Shown here: positions 1-5,488 of the stretch, one piece after another
Position numbering within the stretch: the stretch's first letter is position 1
How the letters are laid out: the number at the start of each line of letters is the position of its first letter
Assembly (NCBI GenBank): GCA_007121055.1
Contig: SKMM01000232.1
Location: 1 to 7,497 of the forward strand
Direction of reading: 5' to 3'
DNA: 7,497 nt
DNA from: Paracoccaceae bacterium
GTDB taxonomy: Bacteria > Pseudomonadota > Alphaproteobacteria > Rhodobacterales > Rhodobacteraceae
Position numbers and translations under genes: made by a program
The notes under the pieces: generated by a model
What the model was told of the DNA's origin: nothing
Seen by the model: only the letters and a program-made list of their open reading frames with translations
The model's database searches: none

Positions 1-2025
1 GTGCCCTTCGCGCTCTACGGCATGTTCGTCGGCGCCATGCAGACGATCAACCCCGCCTATCTCCTCGGCGCGGCGGCGCCGCAGGGGCCGGCCGCGATCC
101 TGCCCGGGGCGGTGCTGTTCACGCTGGCGGCCATCGCCGCGTCGATCACGCTGGGCGCGGCCCGGATCGAGCGTCGCCCCCGCCCGGTGCGGGCCGGCCA
201 CCGCCGCAGCCCGGTGGGCCGGGTCATGGCGGTGATGGTGGGCAACCCGTTCATGCCCATCGTCACCGTCGTCGCGGTCATCGCCTTCGTGATGTCCGTC
301 TTCGCCTATTACGGCGAGAACAGCCGCGGCGTGGAATTCTTCGTCGAGACCGAGCCCGAGCGCGGCATCGTCTATGTTCTGGCCCGCGGCAATCTCTCGC
401 TGGCCGAGAAGGACGACCTCGTGCGCCAGGCCGAGGAGGCGGTGCTCGAAACCGAAGGCGTCGGCGCGGTGTTCGCCTTTGCCGGCGGCGGCGGGCTGAA
501 CTCCAACACCGCCGGGGCGCAGACGCCGCTCGACAGCATCGGTCAGGTGCAGTTCGAGTTCACCCGCTGGGAGGAGCGCACCGGCATCCCCGGCCTCGGC
601 GGCCGCGAGATCCGCGACCGGATGCAGGAGCGTCTGGACGCTATCCCCGGCATCCGCACCCAGATCCTCGAACAGGCCGGCGGCCCCGGCGCTGCCAAGC
701 CGCTGCATCTGCGGCTGAAGGGCAACAACCTCGACCGGCTGGCCGAGGCGGTGGAGACCGTGGTCGCCAGGATGGAGGACACCACCGGCGTCATCGACAT
801 CGAGGACACGCGCCCCCTGCCCGGCATCGACTGGCAGATCGACGTCGATGTCGAACGCGCCGGCCGCTTCGGCGCCGATGTCGCCACCGTGGGCGGCATG
901 GTGCAGCTGGTGACCCGCGGCATCCTGCTCGACACCATGCGGGTCGACAGTTCGACCGAGGAGATCGAGATCCGCGTCCGCCTCCCCCAGGAGGACCGCG
1001 TCCTCTCCACCCTCGACACGCTGCGGGTGCAGACCCGCGACGGGCTGGTGCCGCTGTCGAACTTCATCAGCCGCAGCGCCGTGTCCAGCCTGGGACAGAT
1101 CGACCGCGTGAACCAGCAGCGGTTCTTCGATGTCCGCGCCGATGTGGCCGCGGGCGCGGTGAACGAGGCCGGCCGCACGATCAACGCCACCGAACGGATC
1201 GAGCATCTGACCCGGTGGCTCGAGGCCGAGGAGCCGCTGCCGTCCGGGGTGGAGTGGGAATGGACCGGCGACCAGCAGGAGCAGGCCGAATCGGGACAGT
1301 TCCTGATGGTCGCCTTCGCCGGGGCGCTGGCGCTGATGTTCCTGATCCTGCTGGCGCAGTTCAACAGCTTCTACAACGCGGTGCTGGTGCTGCTGGCGGT
1401 GGTGCTGTCCACCACCGGGGTGCTGATCGGCATGCTGGTGATGGATCAGACCTTCTCGATCATCATGACCGGCACGGGGATCGTGGCGCTCGCGGGGATC
1501 GTGGTGAACAACAACATCGTCCTGATCGACACCTATCAGGAATACGCCCGCCACATGCCGCGGATCGAGGCGATCATCCGCACGGTCGAGGCGCGCATCC
1601 GCCCCGTGCTGCTGACCACCATGACCACCATGGCCGGCCTGTCGCCGATGATGCTGGGCATCAGCCTGGATTTCTTCGCCGGCGGCGTGACCTTCGACAG
1701 CCCCACGGCCCTGTGGTGGAAGCAGCTGGCCACGGCGGTGGTGTTCGGCCTCGGGGTGGCCACCCTGCTGACACTGGTGGTGACGCCCTCGCTGCTGGCG
1801 CTGCGGGTGTGGCTGTCGGTGGGCGCCTATCGCTCGGCCGGGGCGCTGGCGGCGCTGTCGGTGGGCCGGTCGAGCCGCATCGCCCGCGACCGGGCGCTCG
1901 CGCGCGCCGCGGCCAGGCTGCGCCAGCCCGAGATCCTGTGGGAAGACCCGACCGCTCCCGAGAGGCCCCCCGCCCCCGCCCTGCCCCCCCTGATGCTGAC
2001 GCCAACCCTGCGCGCGGCGGAATAG
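1..2025 (+). CDS. RND-superfamily efflux permease, C-terminal part (5' end outside the window)
   Basis: Inner-membrane proton-driven efflux pump subunit, expected to work with a periplasmic adaptor and an outer-membrane channel. The 674 visible codons cover the second half of an AcrB/MdtC-like protein. There is a hydrophobic segment at about residues 30-50, a TM7-like helix at 77-97, a large periplasmic (porter/docking) region at about 100-420, and then TM8-TM12 at roughly 424-445, 449-471, 478-500, 527-547 and 567-595. The TM10 motif GIVVNNNIVLID (489-500) and the following RPVLLTTMTTMAG (524-536) are typical of the family; Asn493 falls where AcrB has Lys940. RND permeases usually exceed 1000 residues, so the open frame at base 1 means truncation by the window edge, and the GTG there is probably internal. 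A basic, proline-rich cytoplasmic tail (about 597-674) is longer than usual. The gene ends with TAG and converges on the minus-strand operon. Substrate class cannot be told from this half. Confidence 0.93.
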   Translation: MPFALYGMFVGAMQTINPAYLLGAAAPQGPAAILPGAVLFTLAAIAASITLGAARIERRPRPVRAGHRRSPVGRVMAVMVGNPFMPIVTVVAVIAFVMSVFAYYGENSRGVEFFVETEPERGIVYVLARGNLSLAEKDDLVRQAEEAVLETEGVGAVFAFAGGGGLNSNTAGAQTPLDSIGQVQFEFTRWEERTGIPGLGGREIRDRMQERLDAIPGIRTQILEQAGGPGAAKPLHLRLKGNNLDRLAEAVETVVARMEDTTGVIDIEDTRPLPGIDWQIDVDVERAGRFGADVATVGGMVQLVTRGILLDTMRVDSSTEEIEIRVRLPQEDRVLSTLDTLRVQTRDGLVPLSNFISRSAVSSLGQIDRVNQQRFFDVRADVAAGAVNEAGRTINATERIEHLTRWLEAEEPLPSGVEWEWTGDQQEQAESGQFLMVAFAGALALMFLILLAQFNSFYNAVLVLLAVVLSTTGVLIGMLVMDQTFSIIMTGTGIVALAGIVVNNNIVLIDTYQEYARHMPRIEAIIRTVEARIRPVLLTTMTTMAGLSPMMLGISLDFFAGGVTFDSPTALWWKQLATAVVFGLGVATLLTLVVTPSLLALRVWLSVGAYRSAGALAALSVGRSSRIARDRALARAAARLRQPEILWEDPTAPERPPAPALPPLMLTPTLRAAE

Positions 2026-2301
2026 CTCTGCGTGGGGTGCGGCCCTGTCGGGCCGCGTTGCGGCGACAAGTGTTGGTCCCGTCCCTCTCCGGCAGCAGCG
2101 CCGTACAGCGGCCGGTGCGGTTGCCGTGGGCGCCCGCGACGCGCTGCAAGGGGATTTCGAAGCGCATTGGCAGGCTGACGCGGTCATTCGGTGGGGAGGG
2201 CGTGTCGGTGCCGCGCTGCAGGCGCCCGAAGGCACCGCGACTTGGTCTGACGCGGGGAGAGGCGGGGCCGCTGCTGCGCAGTGGTGTACCGCGGCAAGGG
2301 G
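2026..2301. other. convergent intergenic region with stem-loops, no gene seen
   Basis: These 276 bases separate two convergent 3' ends. Frames running through the region on both strands have no start with a Shine-Dalgarno sequence and no recognisable protein motif, so I call no gene. It holds a 7-bp hairpin just after the RND stop (2039-2056) and a longer-loop inverted repeat CGGTGCC/GGCACCG (2206-2212 with 2231-2237). I see no tRNA, IS ends, or T-run that would make a textbook intrinsic terminator. The middle (about 2065-2200) is slightly less GC-rich than the flanking genes and could be a dispersed intergenic repeat or structured RNA, but sequence alone cannot show this. Confidence 0.6.
2039..2056 (+). 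terminator. candidate hairpin terminator of the RND gene
   Basis: GCGGCCC (2039-2045) and GGGCCGC (2050-2056) form a perfect 7-bp stem with a TGTC loop, starting 13 bases after the RND stop codon. No T-tract follows, so it is either a weak or Rho-assisted terminator or a 3'-end stabilising hairpin. The position is the main argument. Confidence 0.35.
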
Positions 2302-4401
2302 TCAGCCCGAGAGGGTCTCGGTCTTGTTGACGTCGCGCAGGAGGCGGCCGTGGCGGCGGACCTCGGAGAGCACCTGGCCGAAGGTGGCCAGGCCCCTGCC
2401 CTGCAGCATCGGCACCAGTTTCAGGAACGCATCGGCCGTGGCCACCGTGTCGCCGATGGCGGTGTGGCGCGCGGCCTCGGGGATAGTGATGCCGAGCCGG
2501 GCGGTCAGCGCGTCGAGCGAGTGGGTCTCGGTCTGGCCGTAGATCACCGCGGACAGAAGCACGGTGTCGAGCACGGGATTGTCGAAGCGCTGGCCGATGT
2601 CGGCCTCGTGGCGGCGCAGGAATTCCAGGTCGAAGGGGGCGTTGTGGGCGACCAGCACCGCGCCTTGCGCAAAGCGGTGGAAGGCCCGGCCGGCCTCGGC
2701 GATGGTCGGCGCGCCCACCACCATCTGGTCGGTGATGCCGTGGACCTCGGTCGAGCCCGGGGGGATCGGGCGCTGGGGGTCGACCAGCGTGTCGAACACC
2801 TCGCCCTTCACCCGCCGGCCGTTGACGACGCGCACCGCGGCGATCTGGCAGATCTCGTCCACCGAGGGCGCCAACCCGGTCGTCTCGGTGTCGAAGACCA
2901 CATAGGTGAGATCCTCGAGCCGGCTGTCCGCGACCGCGGCGTTGCGGGCCTTGGACAGAAGCTCGAAGTCGTAGACCACGGCGCGGCGGATCGGCTGCAC
3001 CCGGCGCCCGGCGCGGCGGGCGTTGCGGATGGGGATGCGGATCGCTGCCCCCGCCGGGGTGCGTTCGGGCCAGGCCTCGGTGCCGTGGGATTGCAGCACC
3101 GCGCGGCCCGACAGGTCCGGCAGGCCGGGCTCCAGCGGCTCGGCGAGCCAGTTGTCGAGGCGGCCCACCGCCAGAGGCTCGCCCGGCCATTCCAGGCTGA
3201 GCATGCCGCCCGGGCCGTCCTCCTCGGTCAGCACCACATGCACCGAGCGGGCGATGCCCTGCGCGGACATGCGCTCGATCAGCCCCGAGACCAGCGCCAC
3301 CAGTTCGAAGCCGTCGCAGCGCAGGATCAGGTCGGGGGTATCGAAGGTGACGGTATGGCCCGCGGCCTCGGCCCGGGCGCGGATGCTGTCCATCAGGTCC
3401 GCGGCGCGGGTCTGGGCCAGAGGGCGCCAGTCGGTGCGACCCTCGTCATACCGCTCGCCCAGTTCGGTGATGGCGGTGGTGAGGTCGCGCACCTCCTCGA
3501 CCATGGCGGCGTTGAGGTCGGCCGAGCCGGGCATCTGCGGCTCCTCGGCCAGCACGCCGATGACCGTCTGCAGGTTGGCGGCGGGGCGGCGGACGCGGTC
3601 GAAGACCTCGGCCAGAAGCGCCTCGCGGGCGCTGTGGGCGGCAATATCGGCGGTGACGTCGCGCAGGGTGAGCACATAGCCGGGGCGCACGCCTTCGTCG
3701 CGGCGCGCGAGCACGCGCATGCGCCCGGCCAGCACGCGGGCCGAGCCGGTGGTGGCGCACAGAAGGTCGGAGGCCGCGTCGGAATCCCCCACCTGGACCA
3801 GCCGGTCATAGGCGAGCCGCACCGGTCCCTCGCGCAGATAGTCGAACAGGTCGCGCGCGAGCCCCGGCGCCTGGCCGGTGCCCAGCAGGTCCACGGCCTG
3901 GGAGTTATAGAACACCATCTGGTGCTCGCCGGTGCACAGCAGGACGCCGAGGGGGACGTCGGCGAGCAGCGCCTCGAGCCGGTACTTCTCGGCCGACAGC
4001 CGGGTGGTTTCCCGCGCCACCGCCTCGGCCAGCGCGTTGCGCGTCTGCGCAAGCTCGCGCGCCACGGCGTCGGCGGCCGGCGCGAGATCGCCCAGATAGC
4101 GCGCCTGCTCGCCCGTGATGCCGCCATCGATGCCGGCATGGGCGCGCGCGCGGAATTCCGCGGCCAACTGTTCGATGGCCTTGCCGATGTTCTGGTCGAA
4201 CAGGAACCAGATCCACGCCACGAGACCCAGGATCACGAAACCCGCAAGCAGGCCCCCCTGCACGAAGGCGTCGAGCGTCTCGGGCCGGCCCAGACGGTCG
4301 TACCCGACCCAGAGACCGCCGCCGAGCGCCGCGAGGCTGGCCGCGCCAAGGGCGGCAAAGAGCAGCAGCAGCCGCAGCCGCAGCCCGAGCCGCGCGATCA
4401 T
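2302..4401 (-). CDS. membrane-anchored PAS / degenerate histidine-kinase-like / DnaQ-type 3'-5' exonuclease fusion
   Basis: A 699-residue, three-part protein. Two hydrophobic segments (about 8-30 and 49-69) anchor it in the inner membrane. A helical, probably coiled-coil stretch (about 107-145) leads into a PAS-like domain (about 140-250). Residues 255-460 resemble a histidine kinase core, but Asp268 lies where the phospho-acceptor His is expected (DRVRRPA, 268-274), the N-box asparagines are absent (373-378), and the DxGxG box is reduced to WPGEP (405-409). The C-terminal 497-699 is a DnaQ/Pol III epsilon-like exonuclease with all DEDDh residues visible: FDTETTG (Asp504, Glu506), HNAPFD (Asp591) and HTAIGD (His646, Asp651). 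Exonucleolytic removal of 3' nucleotides is therefore likely; substrate unknown. The start ATG overlaps the receiver gene stop as ATGA and has no good Shine-Dalgarno, implying translational coupling. The standalone epsilon subunit of Pol III is much shorter and soluble, so this is not dnaQ itself. Confidence 0.9.
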   Translation of the reverse strand: MIARLGLRLRLLLLFAALGAASLAALGGGLWVGYDRLGRPETLDAFVQGGLLAGFVILGLVAWIWFLFDQNIGKAIEQLAAEFRARAHAGIDGGITGEQARYLGDLAPAADAVARELAQTRNALAEAVARETTRLSAEKYRLEALLADVPLGVLLCTGEHQMVFYNSQAVDLLGTGQAPGLARDLFDYLREGPVRLAYDRLVQVGDSDAASDLLCATTGSARVLAGRMRVLARRDEGVRPGYVLTLRDVTADIAAHSAREALLAEVFDRVRRPAANLQTVIGVLAEEPQMPGSADLNAAMVEEVRDLTTAITELGERYDEGRTDWRPLAQTRAADLMDSIRARAEAAGHTVTFDTPDLILRCDGFELVALVSGLIERMSAQGIARSVHVVLTEEDGPGGMLSLEWPGEPLAVGRLDNWLAEPLEPGLPDLSGRAVLQSHGTEAWPERTPAGAAIRIPIRNARRAGRRVQPIRRAVVYDFELLSKARNAAVADSRLEDLTYVVFDTETTGLAPSVDEICQIAAVRVVNGRRVKGEVFDTLVDPQRPIPPGSTEVHGITDQMVVGAPTIAEAGRAFHRFAQGAVLVAHNAPFDLEFLRRHEADIGQRFDNPVLDTVLLSAVIYGQTETHSLDALTARLGITIPEAARHTAIGDTVATADAFLKLVPMLQGRGLATFGQVLSEVRRHGRLLRDVNKTETLSG

Positions 4402-4805
4402 GCCGGCCCGTCCGTGGACGCCGCCTCAGGGTCGAGGATGCGGCGAAGTTCGGTGCGCAACTCCTTGAGGTCGAAGGGTTTCGAGATGAATCCGTCAGCG
4501 CCCATCGCGAGCCCCTTGCGCCGCTCCACCGCCGAACCGCGCGCGGTCATCATCAGGATGCGCACCTCCGACAGGCTGGGGTCCTCGCGCACCTGCTGGC
4601 AGATCTCGTAGCCCGAGATTTCGGGGAGCATGATGTCCAGCAGCACGAGGTCTGGGCGGAGGCTCCGGATGCGGTCGAGCGCGCCGCCGCCCGAGGCGAT
4701 GCGTTCATGCGCGTAGCCCTCGCGCCCGAGCAGGAAGTCGAGCGCGATGGCGATGTTGTCCTCGTCCTCGATCACAAGAATGCTCTTGCGGGCCTCGTCT
4801 GCCAT
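4398..4805 (-). CDS. single-domain CheY-like response regulator receiver
   Basis: A 135-residue protein consisting of one receiver domain with no output domain. The acidic pocket is Glu13-Asp14-Glu15, the phospho-acceptor is Asp57 (LLDIMLP, 55-61), the switch threonine is Thr87 (MMTA), and the conserved lysine is Lys109 before Pro110 (SKPF). All residues needed for phosphorylation are present. I chose the ATG at 4805 because AGGAG/GGAGG lies 7-14 bases upstream and the domain begins at once; the frame stays open further upstream into low-complexity Arg/Gly sequence with no family similarity. Its stop overlaps the exonuclease start (ATGA), so the two proteins are made together and probably interact. 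The phosphodonor is unclear, because the adjacent kinase-like region looks inactive; a trans-acting kinase or acetyl phosphate are possibilities. Confidence 0.92.
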   Translation of the reverse strand: MADEARKSILVIEDEDNIAIALDFLLGREGYAHERIASGGGALDRIRSLRPDLVLLDIMLPEISGYEICQQVREDPSLSEVRILMMTARGSAVERRKGLAMGADGFISKPFDLKELRTELRRILDPEAASTDGPA

Positions 4806-4812
4806 GGTCTCG

Positions 4813-4819
4813 CTCCTCC
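4813..4819 (-). promoter_or_regulatory. Shine-Dalgarno of the receiver gene
   Basis: On the minus strand this reads GGAGGAG, ending 7 bases before the ATG at 4805. It fixes the start of the receiver gene and excludes the long upstream extension of the same frame. Confidence 0.75.
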
Positions 4820-4834
4820 CCCGGACCTGTGTTC

Positions 4835-4851
4835 GGGCCGGTGTCCGGCCC
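4835..4851 (-). repeat. inverted repeat (7-bp stem, 3-nt loop) in the receiver leader
   Basis: GGGCCGG (4835-4841) and CCGGCCC (4845-4851) are perfect complements around TGT. The hairpin lies about 16 bases upstream of the Shine-Dalgarno of the receiver gene, inside the 106-base gap. It could act as a leader or processing structure. Confidence 0.5.
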
Positions 4852-4860
4852 TCAGAACGG

Positions 4861-4888
4861 CCGGTCGCGCCCCCCCTTGCGCGGCCGG
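4861..4888 (-). repeat. inverted repeat with one mismatch around a C-rich loop
   Basis: Arms CCGGTCGCGC (4861-4870) and GCGCGGCCGG (4879-4888) pair over 10 positions with one A:C mismatch on the minus strand. The loop is C-rich on the + strand (G-rich in the minus-strand transcript). This is the middle of three consecutive hairpins in this gap. Confidence 0.4.
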
Positions 4889-4892
4889 CGAC

Positions 4893-4911
4893 GGCGCCCC
4901 GGCGGGGCGCC
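4893..4911 (-). repeat. strong stem-loop directly after the stop codon of the 187-residue membrane protein
   Basis: GGCGCCCC (4893-4900) and GGGGCGCC (4904-4911) form a perfect 8-bp all-G/C stem with a 3-base loop, abutting the TGA at 4912-4914. No T-run follows, so full termination is doubtful; attenuation or a block to 3' exonuclease decay is more likely. Its core closely matches the hairpin at 7337-7361. Confidence 0.55.
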
Positions 4912-5475
4912 TCAGCTTTCCCCCGGCGGCGCGCCGCCGTCTGTGCCCCGCCCCGCAGGCCCGTCACAGACCGCGCGCAGCAGCGGATCGTCGGGCGCCA
5001 TGCGCAGCCAGTCGGCGCCCTCGATGGCACCGTCCTCGCCGAAGCGGACGGTGTCGCGCATGTCCGCCCGCCGGCCCTCGATGCAGTCGAACACCACCGG
5101 CACGGGCCGGGCCGGGTCCCAGCGACCCAGCAGCACCAGGCGGGTCAGGATGATGCCCGGGAAATCGGCGTTGGTGCGGTCGAAGCGGTGGTCCACCACC
5201 GTCATCCGCGTCGTCAGCGGCGCGACATAGGTCCAGGGCCGGAACCACGAGGTGGTGGCGTTGCGAGAGGCCACCGTCGCCTCTTCGGGCAGCTGGTCGA
5301 TGATCCGGCCCGACCAGGAATATTCCATGTAGATGACGAAGGTGAGCATGCCGATCCCGGCGCTGGCGGGCACCAGATAGGCCGGCAGACGCCCGCCCGA
5401 GGCCCGCACCAGCATGTGCACGACCCCGGCCACCGCGACCGCCACCGTGATCGTGCCGACGAATTCCCAGATCAT
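4912..5475 (-). CDS. two-helix membrane protein of unknown function
   Basis: I do not recognise a named family. The 187-residue product has two hydrophobic helices (about 5-23 and 33-51) joined by a short loop carrying Arg24 and Arg29, then a soluble domain of about 135 residues. The positive-inside rule puts the basic loop in the cytoplasm and both ends in the periplasm. The only two cysteines, Cys131 and Cys170, both lie in the soluble part and could form a disulfide there, which fits that topology. The soluble part is rich in aromatic and acidic residues and ends in a Gly/Pro-rich tail. The gene starts 13 bases after the DUF294 gene stop, with AGGAA 8 bases before its ATG, so the two are co-expressed. 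By context it is probably a sensor or accessory subunit of the symporter/DUF294 module; this is inference. Confidence 0.82.
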   Translation of the reverse strand: MIWEFVGTITVAVAVAGVVHMLVRASGGRLPAYLVPASAGIGMLTFVIYMEYSWSGRIIDQLPEEATVASRNATTSWFRPWTYVAPLTTRMTVVDHRFDRTNADFPGIILTRLVLLGRWDPARPVPVVFDCIEGRRADMRDTVRFGEDGAIEGADWLRMAPDDPLLRAVCDGPAGRGTDGGAPPGES

Positions 5476-5483
5476 GCAGCCCG

Positions 5484-5488
5484 TTCCT
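5484..5488 (-). promoter_or_regulatory. Shine-Dalgarno of the 187-residue membrane protein
   Basis: AGGAA on the minus strand, 8 bases before the ATG at 5475 and immediately after the DUF294 TGA (5489-5491). It supports this start and tight operon packing. Confidence 0.6.

Noticed and set aside
1215..2330. Alternative + frame inside the RND gene running past its stop
   Set aside because: Low-complexity Arg/Gly/Ala/Asp translation in a frame offset from the RND permease, with no start signal or family similarity. It only looks like a gene because stop codons are rare at this GC content.
2302..2920. Housekeeping dnaQ (DNA polymerase III epsilon)
   Set aside because: The exonuclease domain is homologous, but it is the C-terminal part of a 699-residue membrane-anchored PAS/kinase-like protein in a transport/signalling operon, unlike the short soluble polymerase subunit.
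1661..3190. 509-codon minus-strand frame spanning the exonuclease 3' half, the intergenic region and the RND 3' end
   Set aside because: It crosses two convergent real genes in wrong frames and has Arg/Pro-rich composition without domains.
2281..4611. Long + strand open frame of 776 codons opposite the exonuclease fusion
   Set aside because: It mirrors the real minus-strand gene in a high-GC genome. Its product is a His/Gly/Ala/Gln-rich composition with no domain, while the minus strand shows intact receiver and DEDDh motifs.
4806..5030. 75-residue N-terminal extension of the receiver frame
   Set aside because: It would overlap the membrane-protein gene, is Arg/Gly-rich and lies before a good Shine-Dalgarno and ATG at 4805 where the receiver domain begins.
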